From Pseudomonas asplenii (GTDB lineage: Bacteria; Pseudomonadota; Gammaproteobacteria; Pseudomonadales; Pseudomonadaceae), in assembly GCF_001293465.1 (NCBI RefSeq), contig NZ_JSYZ01000014.1:275114-339113 (forward strand): 64,000 nt of DNA. The letters are read 5' to 3'. Under the pieces are notes generated by a model, which saw nothing but the letters and a program-made list of their open reading frames with translations, was not told where the DNA came from and ran no database searches. Below, piece after piece: positions 1-8,844 of this stretch. Position 1 is the stretch's first letter, and every line of letters starts with the position of its first letter. The translations under genes and the position numbers were made by a program.

Positions 1-2577
1 GCTCATGTCCGGCAGCAGGCTGTTGGTCAGGATCGCATCGATCATCCGTCCGCCGCTCTCGGTCTCGGTGCAGCGCGAGACGATCAGGTCGACCACCTCG
101 TCGTCGAAATCGAAGGCGACCTTGTGGGTGCTTTCCACGCGCTTCTTGATGCGCCCCAGCTGCAGGCGGGTGATCGCCTTGAGCATGGTGTCGCTGAGCG
201 GGTAGTACGGAATGGTCACCAGGCGGCCGAGCAGCGCCGGCGGGAAAATCTCCAGCAACGGCTGGCGCAGGGCCTTGGCGATGTCCTCGGGGTCGGGGAC
301 GTTGCCGGCGTCCTTGCACAGGTGCGCGATCAGCTCGGTACCGGCGTTGGTGGTGAGCAGGATCAGGGTGTTCTTGAAGTCGATCAGCCGGCCTTCGCCG
401 TCTTCCATCACGCCCTTGTCGAACACCTGGAAGAAGATCTCGTGCACGTCCGGGTGGGCCTTCTCCACCTCGTCCAGCAGCACCACGCTGTAGGGCTTGC
501 GCCGAACCGCTTCGGTCAGCACGCCGCCTTCGCCGTAGCCGACGTAGCCGGGCGGGGCACCCTTGAGGGTGGAGACGGTGTGGGCTTCCTGGAACTCGCT
601 CATGTTGATGGTGATGACGTTCTGCTCGCCACCGTACATGGCCTCGGCCAGGGCCAGGGCGGTTTCGGTCTTGCCCACGCCGGAGGTGCCGGCGAGCATG
701 AACACGCCGATCGGCTTGCTCGGGTTGTCGAGGCCGGCGCGGGAGGTCTGGATGCGCTTGGCGATCATGCTCAGGGCATGATCCTGGCCGATGATGCGCT
801 TGCTCAGGTGCTGGTCGAGGTTGAGCACGGTTTCCAGCTCGTTGCGGGCCATGCGGCCCACCGGGATACCGGTCCAGTCGGCGACCACCGAGGCCACCGC
901 CTGGTAGTCCACGGTCGGCAGGATCAGCGGGCTCTCGCCCTGCAGGTCGCTGAGGCGCCGTTGCAGGTCGATCAGTTTCTCGCGCAGGGCATGGCCCTGT
1001 TCGCCGCCGACATCGCTGTCCACCACGCCGGTGCTTTCACGCAGCTCGGCCCGGGTGGCGAGCAGTTCGTCGACCAGGCTCTTCTCCTCGGCCCAGCGGC
1101 TTTCCAGTTCGGCCAGGCGCTCGCGCTCGCTGGCGAGCCGTTCTTCGCTGGCGTTCCGGCGGCTGGCGGTGTCGATGCCGATGGCATGTTCGCGGGCGAT
1201 GATCTGCAGCTCGGTCTCCAGCGCCTCGATACGCCGCCGGCTGTCGTCGACCTCGGCCGGTACCGCGTGCAGGCTGATGGCGACCCGCGCGCAGGCCGTG
1301 TCGAGCAGGCTGACGGACTTGTCCGGCAGTTGCCGCGCCGGGATGTAGCGATGGGACAGCTTGACCGAGGCCTCCAGGGCTTCGTCGAGGATCTGCACCT
1401 GGTGATGTTTTTCCATGGTCGAGGCGACGCCGCGCATCATCAGCAGCGCCTTGTCTTCCGACGGTTCCGGTACTTGCACCACCTGGAAGCGGCGGGTCAG
1501 GGCCGGGTCTTTCTCGATGTGCTTCTTGTACTCGGCCCAGGTGGTCGCGGCCACGGTGCGCAGGCTGCCGCGGGCCAGCGCCGGCTTGAGCAGGTTGGCC
1601 GCGTCACCGGTACCGGCGGCGCCACCGGCACCGACCAGGGTGTGGGCTTCGTCGATGAACAGGATGATCGGCTTGGGCGAGGCCTGGACGTCCTCGATGA
1701 CCTGGCGCAGGCGCTGTTCGAACTCGCCCTTCATGCTCGCGCCGGCCTGCAGCAGGCCGACGTCGAGGCTGCGCAGTTCGACGTCCTTGAGCGACGGCGG
1801 TACGTCGCCGGCGACGATACGCAGGGCGAAACCCTCGACCACCGCGGTCTTGCCGACCCCGGCTTCGCCGGTGAGGATCGGGTTGTTCTGGCGGCGTCGC
1901 ATGAGGATGTCCACCAACTGGCGGATCTCCTCGTCACGGCCGACGATCGGGTCGAGCTTGCCGCTGCGGGCCTGTTCGGTCAGGTCGACGGTGAAGCGCT
2001 TGAGCGCCTCCTGCTTGCCCATGGCGCTCGGCGCGATGGCACCGCTGGCTTCGCCCGGCGTGGCGCCGGCATTGAAGCCGTCGCTGGCGCCCAGGTTGTT
2101 CTCCGGCGAATCGCCGACGTACTCGTCGAAACGCTCGCTCAGGGCCTCGGCCTTGATCTTGTCGAACTCCGACGACAGCCCCAGCAGCGCGTGGCGCAGG
2201 CTCGGGGTCTTGAGGATGCCGAGCACCAGGTAGCCGGTGCGCACCTGGCTTTCGCCGAACATCAGGCTGCCGTAGACCCAGCCGCGTTCCACCGCTTCCT
2301 CGACGTGGGAGGACAGGTCGGTGATCGAGGTCGAGCCGCGCGGCAGGCGGTCCAGCGCCTCGGTCAGGTCACGGGCCAGGCGTGCCGGCTCGATGTTGAA
2401 CTGGCGCACCAGGCGGTGCAGGTCCGAGTCCTGCAACTGCAGCAACTGGTGGAACCAGTGGGCGAGTTCCACATAGGGGTTGCCCCGCAGCTTGCAGAAC
2501 ACCGTGGCGGCTTCGATGGCCTTGTAGGCGACGCTGTTGAGTTTGCCGAACAGCGCGGCGCGACTGATTTCACCCAT
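1..2577 (-). CDS. clpV: ClpV/TssH, T6SS sheath-disassembly AAA+ ATPase (C-terminus cut by window edge)
   Basis: Hexameric Hsp100-type ATPase that extracts TssC from contracted sheaths in the cytoplasm so that TssB and TssC can be reused. 859 residues are visible from the ATG at 2577, and the frame stays open to base 1, so the C-terminal small domain end lies outside. I see two nucleotide-binding modules: D1 with Walker A GEAGVGKT and Walker B ILFIDEAHT, and D2 with GTSGVGKT and VVLLDEVEKAHPD, preceded by the N-terminal Clp repeat domain (about residues 1-160). The start overlaps the tssG stop by 8 bp, so it is translationally coupled at the end of the leftward T6SS operon. Identification is secure from motif order and context. 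Confidence 0.97.
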   Translation of the reverse strand, partial: MGEISRAALFGKLNSVAYKAIEAATVFCKLRGNPYVELAHWFHQLLQLQDSDLHRLVRQFNIEPARLARDLTEALDRLPRGSTSITDLSSHVEEAVERGWVYGSLMFGESQVRTGYLVLGILKTPSLRHALLGLSSEFDKIKAEALSERFDEYVGDSPENNLGASDGFNAGATPGEASGAIAPSAMGKQEALKRFTVDLTEQARSGKLDPIVGRDEEIRQLVDILMRRRQNNPILTGEAGVGKTAVVEGFALRIVAGDVPPSLKDVELRSLDVGLLQAGASMKGEFEQRLRQVIEDVQASPKPIILFIDEAHTLVGAGGAAGTGDAANLLKPALARGSLRTVAATTWAEYKKHIEKDPALTRRFQVVQVPEPSEDKALLMMRGVASTMEKHHQVQILDEALEASVKLSHRYIPARQLPDKSVSLLDTACARVAISLHAVPAEVDDSRRRIEALETELQIIAREHAIGIDTASRRNASEERLASERERLAELESRWAEEKSLVDELLATRAELRESTGVVDSDVGGEQGHALREKLIDLQRRLSDLQGESPLILPTVDYQAVASVVADWTGIPVGRMARNELETVLNLDQHLSKRIIGQDHALSMIAKRIQTSRAGLDNPSKPIGVFMLAGTSGVGKTETALALAEAMYGGEQNVITINMSEFQEAHTVSTLKGAPPGYVGYGEGGVLTEAVRRKPYSVVLLDEVEKAHPDVHEIFFQVFDKGVMEDGEGRLIDFKNTLILLTTNAGTELIAHLCKDAGNVPDPEDIAKALRQPLLEIFPPALLGRLVTIPYYPLSDTMLKAITRLQLGRIKKRVESTHKVAFDFDDEVVDLIVSRCTETESGGRMIDAILTNSLLPDMS

Positions 2578-3622
2578 GCTCTGTGCTCCTTGAGTGGTGG
2601 GCTGGTGTGGCGTGTTCGGCGTAATGCCGGGCCAGGATCAGGTCCCTGGCGTCCTCTTCGGGTTGGCCGACCCAGGTGTTGAAACCCAGGCGGAATTGGC
2701 CGTTGAGTTGCAGCCGGGGGACTTCGGGCTGTTCCAGGACCAGGTTGATGTCCCAGTCCAGCTCGTGTCCCAGGTATTCGGCGACCCACGCCACCAGGTG
2801 GTGGAAGGATTCGCCATCGGGCAGCAGGCTCATGTATTCGTCGAGCTTCAGCGGGCCGAAGCGGATGCGGAACTTGTGCTGGCGGTCCCACACGTGGCGG
2901 CCGAGGCAGAAGTCCACGCCGAGCTGGTTGGCGGTGACGCCGAGACGGCTGCGTTCCGGCAACTCCAGCCACTGGCCGACGTATTCCTCGATCTCCACCG
3001 GCAGGCCGAAGTACTCGCCGAGAATGGCTTTCAGGCCGTCCGGGTAGCGGGTCTGGGCGGCGAGGTGGCCGCTGAAGTGCAGCTTGGCGGTCGGTGGAAC
3101 CAGGCCCTGGTCGAGCAGGCCGGGCATGCCCCGGCCGCTGAGGGCGGCCAGGCGCCCGGACCAGTAGTCGTCGTCCGGGCGGTCATGGCTGACGGTCGGC
3201 CGCGCTTCGGCCCAGGCCCGATAGAACAGGCTCAGCAGGCGGTGGTGGAACACGTCGAGGAAACGCTTGCTGGTGCTGTCGGCGTTGTTGCGCTGGCGCT
3301 CGCGCACGTATTCGGTGAGGTGCAGCGGCAACGGGCCGTTGGGGCCGCCGAGGCCGAAGAAGAACTGCTCCAGACGGGCCGGCGCGTTGTCGCTGGCGGG
3401 CGTCATCGAGGCCAGGGTCGCCGGGGCGAAGGCGCAGTCCAGCTGTTGACCCAGGCGCAACGGATCATCCGCCAGGCGCAGCGAATGGCCGAAGCGCGGC
3501 AGGTGCGGCGATTCGCACTCGATACGCCGCAGCGCCTGGAAGAAGTCGTATTCCCAGGGCTCGGCTTGCATCGCCGTGAGCGTGCTCACAGGGTCGGACG
3601 GCGTCCGGGCTTGGCTTTCCAT
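2570..3622 (-). CDS. tssG: TssG (VasB/ImpH), T6SS baseplate protein
   Basis: 350-residue cytoplasmic baseplate wedge subunit that pairs with TssF and TssK. The N-terminus carries the family pattern PWEYDFFQALRRIE followed by PRFGHSLRLADDPLRLGQ, and the middle has the FFGLGGPNGPLPLHLTEYVRER block typical of the VasB/ImpH family. Length is normal for the family. The ATG at 3622 lies 37 bp inside the 3' end of tssF, and the stop overlaps the clpV start, so the three genes form one coupled unit. Confidence 0.96.
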   Translation of the reverse strand: MESQARTPSDPVSTLTAMQAEPWEYDFFQALRRIECESPHLPRFGHSLRLADDPLRLGQQLDCAFAPATLASMTPASDNAPARLEQFFFGLGGPNGPLPLHLTEYVRERQRNNADSTSKRFLDVFHHRLLSLFYRAWAEARPTVSHDRPDDDYWSGRLAALSGRGMPGLLDQGLVPPTAKLHFSGHLAAQTRYPDGLKAILGEYFGLPVEIEEYVGQWLELPERSRLGVTANQLGVDFCLGRHVWDRQHKFRIRFGPLKLDEYMSLLPDGESFHHLVAWVAEYLGHELDWDINLVLEQPEVPRLQLNGQFRLGFNTWVGQPEEDARDLILARHYAEHATPAHHSRSTEHG

Positions 3623-5445
3623 CGCATGATCTCGCCGCGTTCGGTGGTTCGAATCACCGTCTCGGTAAAACTGTTGATCGACACGTAGCGTGCCAGGAAG
3701 CGTTCGAACACTGCGCCGAGGAGGAACACCCCGGTGCCGCGGAACGCGTTCTCGTCGAATTCCAGGGTGATCTCCAGGCCGCGCCCGAAGACGATCGGCC
3801 CGGGCATCGGCAGCCGCCGGGTACAGGCCTTGCTGCTGACTTCGCGCAGGCCCTCGATCTGCAGTTGCAGGGCGGCATCGTTGCTCTCGCCGTACAGCCG
3901 CAGCAGCTCACGCAGGGCCGCGGCGCCCTGGCCCTGTTCGCTCAGCGACAGGTAGTTCAGCGAGAGCTGGCTGATCAGGCGCCAGGCCTTGTTGTCGTGG
4001 GCATGGCTGGCCCGTGGCCGGCTCGGCCCGGCCAGGCAGCGCACCGCCGATACCGGGGCGCTGTCGGCCAGGGTGAAGTCGCTCTTGCCGCTGCCCACGC
4101 TCATGAACAGCGGCAGGTCGCGGTTGGTGCACAGCGCGCTGACGCCGAGCTGGCGCAGGTCATGGCGGTAGGGCGCCTGCTGGCTGTCGACCAGGCTGAC
4201 GAAGGTTTCGCTGCCGATGTAGGTCGAGCGGGTACCCTTGCGCCGCTGCTCGCTGGACAGTACCCGCGGCTCGCGGCGCAGGATGTAGTAGGCCTGGTCG
4301 CGGCCGTAGCGCGACGGATCGCGCACGGCGTAGAAGGGCAGGAATGGCTGGTCGGGCCCGGTGCCGTGGCCGGTGACGCCGGTCAGCGAGTGGATCTCGA
4401 AATCCATCGGCCGGGTGCGGTCGGCGATCACATGGTGTTCGTTGACCCGTTCGGACAGGTGGATGCGGTCCAGGCGGCGCGGGAACAGGTTGATCGCCGG
4501 GGTGCAGAAAGGCACGAACTGGGCGGTGTCGACACTGCTTTCCAGGCTCGGGTCGAAGCGCTCGAACAGCACGATCAGTTCCAGCTCCTGGCCGCTGCAG
4601 CGTTTGACCGCCCGGCCCAGCCCGCTGAAGTCGACGAACAGGTAGCGCTGGGGCAGGGCGAAGTATTCCTGCAGCAGGCGATAGCCCTGGAAGGCCTGGG
4701 CCACCACCGGCATTGCCGCTTCGCGGTCGTCGAAGCCGCAGGAGCGCAGGGCGTCCTGGGGCAGGCGCTCGACCCAGTCGCCGCCCGGAGCACGGGCGAA
4801 GACCGCGCAGGCATTGCCCAGCAGTTGTTCGTAGAGGCGGAACGGTTGCTCGTCGGCACCATTGAGGTACAGCGGCAGGTTGTCCAGGTCGAGCTGGTTG
4901 AAGGGCAGCTCGGCGCCGGTGCGCAGGGTCAGGCGCAGGCCGGCCTTGGCCTTGGGCTCGCTGGCGGCCAGACGGCCGAGCACGGTCGCCGGGTTGCCGA
5001 AGTACTCGGCCTGGCTGACCTGCAGCGGCCACAGCGTCACCGCATGGGCGGTGCGGTACTCGCAGGAGGTCTGGGTGTCCTTGCCGAGGGTCGCGCGCAG
5101 CACGCTGTCCCGTGGCAGGGTGAAACCGCTGGCCAGCGAACCCTCGTCGGGGTCGGTCTGCAACTGCACCACGGTCATCGACGGCGTCGGTGCCAGGTAG
5201 TGCGGGTAGGCGATTTCCAGCAGGTTGTGGGTGAAGGTCGGGTACTCGGCATCGAGCTTGAGCTGCACACGCGCGGTGAGGTAGGCGAAACCTTCCAGCA
5301 GGCGCTCGACATAGGGGTCGGCGCAGTCGATCCCGGACAGCGTCAGGCGCCCGGCGATCTTCGGGTATTCCTTGGCGAACTCGGCGGCACTTTCGCGGAC
5401 GTGCTGCAGCTCCTGGTTGTAGAGGTCGAGCAGGCGCGGGTTCAT
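3586..5445 (-). CDS. tssF: TssF (VasA/ImpG), T6SS baseplate protein
   Basis: 619-residue baseplate wedge component. The start chosen is MNPRLLDLYNQELQHVRE (ATG at 5445), which is the conserved TssF N-terminus; the open frame extends 33 codons further upstream but that stretch lies inside tssE and is low-complexity. Further family marks are the FAKEYPKIAGRLTLSGIDCADPYVERLLEGFAYLTARV segment and the C-terminal block FGRGLEITLEFDENAF. The ATG overlaps the tssE stop in an ATGA arrangement. It acts in the cytoplasm with TssG, TssK and TssE. Confidence 0.97.
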   Translation of the reverse strand: MNPRLLDLYNQELQHVRESAAEFAKEYPKIAGRLTLSGIDCADPYVERLLEGFAYLTARVQLKLDAEYPTFTHNLLEIAYPHYLAPTPSMTVVQLQTDPDEGSLASGFTLPRDSVLRATLGKDTQTSCEYRTAHAVTLWPLQVSQAEYFGNPATVLGRLAASEPKAKAGLRLTLRTGAELPFNQLDLDNLPLYLNGADEQPFRLYEQLLGNACAVFARAPGGDWVERLPQDALRSCGFDDREAAMPVVAQAFQGYRLLQEYFALPQRYLFVDFSGLGRAVKRCSGQELELIVLFERFDPSLESSVDTAQFVPFCTPAINLFPRRLDRIHLSERVNEHHVIADRTRPMDFEIHSLTGVTGHGTGPDQPFLPFYAVRDPSRYGRDQAYYILRREPRVLSSEQRRKGTRSTYIGSETFVSLVDSQQAPYRHDLRQLGVSALCTNRDLPLFMSVGSGKSDFTLADSAPVSAVRCLAGPSRPRASHAHDNKAWRLISQLSLNYLSLSEQGQGAAALRELLRLYGESNDAALQLQIEGLREVSSKACTRRLPMPGPIVFGRGLEITLEFDENAFRGTGVFLLGAVFERFLARYVSINSFTETVIRTTERGEIMRWKAKPGRRPTL

Positions 5446-5966
5446 GAACGTCTCCGTTGCTCGGCCGGGACCACGCGGACATGGCCGGACTCCAGGTCGA
5501 GGTCGGTGCGCAGCAGCAGCGGCAGGGGCGCCGGCAGGGCCCACAGGTCGCCCTCGATTTCGAAGCTCAGGGCGTTGTGGTTCATCTCGCCGTAGGCAAC
5601 CTGGGCGCGGACCCGCAGGGTGCTGGCCAGGATGCGTGGCTCGAACGTGGCGATGGCCTTGTGGATCAGGCTTTCCAGCGCCGGGATATCGATGCTCGAG
5701 GCACTGTAGCCGGCCAGTGCCGGCAGGCCGTAGTTGACCACCGAGGTGCCGGCCGGGGTATGCAGGGTGGCGTCGGCGTCGAGCAGCGAGGTGGTATTGA
5801 GCAGCCAGGTCAGGTCACGCAGCACCGAGGCCTTGAGTTGGCTCAGGGACAGCACGCGCTTGTCCGTGCCTTCCTGCGGGTGGCCGGGGTCGTCGTCGGT
5901 CAACCGGTCGAGCAATGACGGTTGCAGGCGTTCGCGCAGGGCGAAGTCGCTGGGCACGCTGCTCAT
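5442..5966 (-). CDS. tssE: TssE, gp25-like T6SS baseplate protein
   Basis: 174-residue protein of the phage T4 gp25/lysozyme-like baseplate family, which nucleates sheath assembly. The hallmark is VLRDLTWLLNTTS near residues 48-60, together with a VVNYGLPAL stretch and the C-terminal region FEPRILASTLRVRAQV. The ATG at 5966 has no clear Shine-Dalgarno sequence upstream, which is unlike most genes of the operon and may keep TssE low relative to Hcp. It overlaps tssF by 4 bp. In P. aeruginosa HSI-I, tagJ precedes tssE; here the gene before it is hcp. Confidence 0.94.
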   Translation of the reverse strand: MSSVPSDFALRERLQPSLLDRLTDDDPGHPQEGTDKRVLSLSQLKASVLRDLTWLLNTTSLLDADATLHTPAGTSVVNYGLPALAGYSASSIDIPALESLIHKAIATFEPRILASTLRVRAQVAYGEMNHNALSFEIEGDLWALPAPLPLLLRTDLDLESGHVRVVPAEQRRRS

Positions 5967-6081
5967 CGTGCGACGTCACAGGAACTGGACGCTGCGGGGC
6001 GGCAGCTCCACGGATCGGGAAGCGCAGGCTTGGCCATGCTTGGACACCGGCAATGAATCGAATTCGGGGGTGTTGCGCCAG

Positions 6082-6110
6082 GTGCCCCCGACGCCGGGCG
6101 TCGGGGGCAC
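6082..6110 (-). terminator. Strong 13-bp hairpin just downstream of hcp
   Basis: A perfect inverted repeat (6082-6094 pairs with 6098-6110, loop 6095-6097) lies 5 bp beyond the hcp stop. The stem is very GC-rich but no run of T follows on the minus strand, so it is either a weak or attenuating terminator or a 3' stabilising hairpin for hcp mRNA. The palindrome itself is certain; its role is inferred. Confidence 0.65.
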
Positions 6111-6115
6111 GAGGA

Positions 6116-6604
6116 TCACATCTTGGTGTTCGAGCGGATGTTCCAGCCGAACTTGACCGGGCCGCCCTGCTTGGAACCGTCGGCCTTCTGCTCCTGGTAC
6201 TCGACCTGGACCTGGGCGAAGTTCAGGGTGACGTTTTCGGTCAGGCGATCATCGCTGCCCGAGCCGCCGGTGCTCAGCGAGGTGATCAGCACTTCGCTCA
6301 GGTCGATCTTCATGTACTCGACCTGGCTTTCGCCGCCGGCCTTGCGCACCACCAGGGTGACCTTGTCGACGTGCTTGCCGCTGGCGCAGTGCATCATCAG
6401 GTTGGGCGAGGACTTGTCGACGTACTTGGTCAGCGACAGGTCCTGGATGTTGACCTTGCCGGCGCCACCGCCACCACCCATGTGCATGTTGCCGGACTGG
6501 GACATGCCCCAGCTCCAGTTCAGGACGTCGATTTCGTCCTTGTGGGCCTTGTCCATGGACTCGCCCTTGATGTCACCGATCTTGATGAAGATATCAACAG
6601 CCAT
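6116..6604 (-). CDS. hcp: Hcp1-type T6SS tube protein (TssD)
   Basis: 162-residue protein whose hexamers stack into the inner tube of the secretion apparatus, are exported, and chaperone small effectors. The sequence is strongly Hcp1-like from memory of P. aeruginosa: MAVDIFIKIGDIKGES at the start, then WSWGMSQSGNMHMGGGGGAG, the KYVDKSSPNLMMHCASGKH loop, and the ending GPVKFGWNIRSN. A GGAG ribosome site lies 6 nt before the ATG. It is the fourth gene of the leftward operon but is bracketed by strong hairpins on both sides, which suggests separate mRNA processing. This protein is the best single indicator that the locus is H1-class. Confidence 0.98.
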   Translation of the reverse strand: MAVDIFIKIGDIKGESMDKAHKDEIDVLNWSWGMSQSGNMHMGGGGGAGKVNIQDLSLTKYVDKSSPNLMMHCASGKHVDKVTLVVRKAGGESQVEYMKIDLSEVLITSLSTGGSGSDDRLTENVTLNFAQVQVEYQEQKADGSKQGGPVKFGWNIRSNTKM

Positions 6605-6689
6605 GTTTTCTCCAGTGTGGTCTGCACCACGAGGTTGTTAGCCAGGACCTGCCGTCGATGGCGAGGTCGCCGTTATTACGGGTGACGCC

Positions 6690-6722
6690 TTCCCCGTATG
6701 GGAGCCTGCTCCCATCGGGGAA
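6690..6722 (-). other. Intercistronic two-part hairpin between tssC and hcp
   Basis: A 7-bp outer stem (6690-6696 with 6716-6722) encloses a 7-bp inner stem (6698-6704 with 6709-6715) with a 4-nt loop and a single unpaired base. The inner part resembles the GGGAGC/GCTCCC core of Pseudomonas REP sequences. It lies 16 bp downstream of the tssC stop in the transcript and about 86 nt upstream of the hcp start. The likely role is RNA processing or stabilisation rather than termination, because no T run follows. Confidence 0.6.
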
Positions 6723-6738
6723 AACAGCGCCTGTGGGG

Positions 6739-8232
6739 TTACGCCCCCTTCGCCGATGGCAGCTTCGACACCAGGCGCAGCGACACGGTCAGGCCTTCGA
6801 GCTGGTAATGCGGACGCAGGAAGAACTTGGAGGTGTAGTAGCCCGGGTTGCCTTCGACGTCCTCGACCACCACTTCCGCCGCCGCCAGCGGATGCTGGGC
6901 CTTGGTGGTTTCGGTGGAGTGGGCCGGGTCGCCGTCGACGTAGTTGAGGATCCAGTCCTGCAACCAGCGCTGCATTTCGTCCTTTTCCTTGAACGAACCG
7001 ATCTTGTCGCGAACGATGCACTTCAGGTAATGGGCGAAGCGGCAGGTGGCGAACAGGTACGGCAGGCGCGCGGCCAGGTTGGCGTTGGCGGTGGCGTCCG
7101 GATCGTCGTACTCGGCCGGTTTCTGCAGCGACTGGGCGCCGATGAACGCGGCGAAATCGGTGTTCTTCTTGTGCAGCAGCGGCATGAAACCGTTCTTCGC
7201 CAGTTCCGCTTCACGACGGTCGGAGATGGCGATCTCGGTCGGGCACTTCATGTCCACGCCGCCATCGTCGGTCGGGAAGGTGTGCGCCGGCAGGCCTTCG
7301 ACCTCGCCGCCGGACTCGACGCCGCGAATCCGCGAGCACCAGCCGTAGTGCTTGAACGAGCGGTTGATGTTCACCGCCATGGCGTAGGCCGCGTTGGCCC
7401 AGGTGTACTTGTTGCTGTCGGCGCCGTCGGTGTCTTCCTCGAAGGCGAAGGCCTCCACCGGGTCGGTCTTGGCGCCATAGGGCAGGCGGGCCAGGAACCG
7501 CGGCATGGTCAGGCCGATGTAGCGCGAGTCTTCCGATTCACGCAGGGAGCGCCAGCCGGCGTATTCCGGCGTGGTGAAGATCTTGGTCAGGTCGCGCGGG
7601 TTCGACAGTTCCTGCCACGAGCCCATGCCCATCACGGTCGGCGAGGCGGCGGAAATGAACGGCGCGTGCATCGCCGCGCAGACCTTGGACAGCTCGCCCA
7701 GCAGCTCGACATCCGGTGGCGACTGGTCGAAGTAGTAGTCGCCGACCAGGCAGCCGTAGGGCTCGCCGCCGAACTGGCCGTATTCCTCTTCGTACATCTT
7801 CTTGAAGATCGGGCTCTGGTCCCAGGCCGTGCCCTTGAATTTCTTCAGGGTCTTGTGCAGCTCCGGCTTGGAGATGTTCAGCACGCGAATCTTCAGCTGT
7901 TCATCGCTTTCGGTGTTGTTGACCAGGTAGTGCAGGCCACGCCAGGCGCTTTCCAGCTGCTGGAACTCGGGGTGGTGGATCACCTGGTTGACCTGGGCGG
8001 TGAGCTTGGCGTCGATGGCGGCGATGATCGACTCGATCGACTTGATGGCGTCGTTGGACACCAGGTCGGTCTGCGCCAGGGCCTGCTCGGCCAGGGTGCG
8101 CACGGCGCCCTCGACGGCCTCGCGGGCACGCTCGGTCTTGGGTTTGAACTCCTGCATCAGCAGGCTGGCGAATTCGCTGGGTTCGGTGGTGCCGCTTTGC
8201 AGAGGCTGATTGTCTTGCTGCAACTGGGTCAT
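6739..8232 (-). CDS. tssC: TssC (VipB/HsiC), large T6SS sheath subunit
   Basis: 497-residue large subunit of the contractile sheath. It contains the conserved stretch LESAWRGLHYLVNNTE near residue 90, the central RFLARLPYG motif and PVEAFAFEE, and the C-terminal LRPHYQLEGLTVSLRLVSKLP that forms the inner sheath wall. It forms heterodimers with TssB, encoded immediately upstream with a 15-bp gap. The ATG at 8232 has an AGGA element 8-9 nt upstream. ClpV recognises TssC in the contracted state. Confidence 0.98.
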   Translation of the reverse strand: MTQLQQDNQPLQSGTTEPSEFASLLMQEFKPKTERAREAVEGAVRTLAEQALAQTDLVSNDAIKSIESIIAAIDAKLTAQVNQVIHHPEFQQLESAWRGLHYLVNNTESDEQLKIRVLNISKPELHKTLKKFKGTAWDQSPIFKKMYEEEYGQFGGEPYGCLVGDYYFDQSPPDVELLGELSKVCAAMHAPFISAASPTVMGMGSWQELSNPRDLTKIFTTPEYAGWRSLRESEDSRYIGLTMPRFLARLPYGAKTDPVEAFAFEEDTDGADSNKYTWANAAYAMAVNINRSFKHYGWCSRIRGVESGGEVEGLPAHTFPTDDGGVDMKCPTEIAISDRREAELAKNGFMPLLHKKNTDFAAFIGAQSLQKPAEYDDPDATANANLAARLPYLFATCRFAHYLKCIVRDKIGSFKEKDEMQRWLQDWILNYVDGDPAHSTETTKAQHPLAAAEVVVEDVEGNPGYYTSKFFLRPHYQLEGLTVSLRLVSKLPSAKGA

Positions 8233-8247
8233 GATCGTTCGTCCTGA

Positions 8248-8763
8248 TTAAGCGCTGGGCTCGGAGTCCTGGGGCTTTGGCGCACTGGCCAGGGCCTGGA
8301 GCAGCGCCGGATCCTTGATGGCCTTCATGATGATTTCCTCGGCACCGGTCTTGCCGTCCATGTAGGTCAGCAGGTTGGCCAGCTGGGTGCGCGCCTCGAG
8401 CAGCTTGTTCAGCGAGTCGACCTTGCGCGCCACGGCGGCGGGGCTGAAGTCGTCCATGCTTTCGAAGGTGATGTCCAGGCTCAGGTTGCCTTCACCGGTC
8501 AGCTCGTTCGGCACGTTGAACGCGACCCGCGGTTTCATGGCCTTGAGACGCGAGTCGAAGTTGTCGACGTCGATCTCCAGGAACTTGCGGTCGGCGACGG
8601 CGGCCAGCGGCTCGGCGGGTTTGCCGGCCAGGTCGGCCAGCACGCCCATCACGAAAGGCAACTGGACCTTTTTCTCGGCGCCGTAGAGTTCCACGTCGTA
8701 CTCGATCTGGACCCGTGGCGCGCGATTGCGCGCGATGAATTTCTGAGAACTTTGCTTCGCCAC
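8248..8763 (-). CDS. tssB: TssB (VipA/HsiB), small T6SS sheath subunit (GTG start)
   Basis: 171-residue small sheath subunit that binds TssC. Family marks are the N-terminus SSQKFIARNRAPRVQIEYDV, the LPFVMGVLADLAG block, the KFLEIDVDNFDSRLKAMKPR block and the C-terminal helix rich in LLTYMDGKTGAEE. The start codon is GTG (8763) with an AGGAG site 7 nt upstream. In H1-class systems the TssB N-terminus is the docking site for TagJ, a protein not encoded at this locus. The gap to tssA is 81 bp. Confidence 0.97.
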   Translation of the reverse strand: MAKQSSQKFIARNRAPRVQIEYDVELYGAEKKVQLPFVMGVLADLAGKPAEPLAAVADRKFLEIDVDNFDSRLKAMKPRVAFNVPNELTGEGNLSLDITFESMDDFSPAAVARKVDSLNKLLEARTQLANLLTYMDGKTGAEEIIMKAIKDPALLQALASAPKPQDSEPSA

Positions 8764-8844
8764 GTTGCTGCTCCTGGTCGCTGTTGCGACGGTGTAGGCG
8801 TCATCGGTATAGGCCGTTAACGTAACTGCGCGGAGGGTTCAGGC

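Noticed and set aside
124..2682. 852-codon plus-strand open frame opposite clpV
   Set aside because: It lies antisense to the clear ClpV coding frame and its translation is low-complexity with high His/Gln/Gly/Leu, typical of GC-rich shadows.
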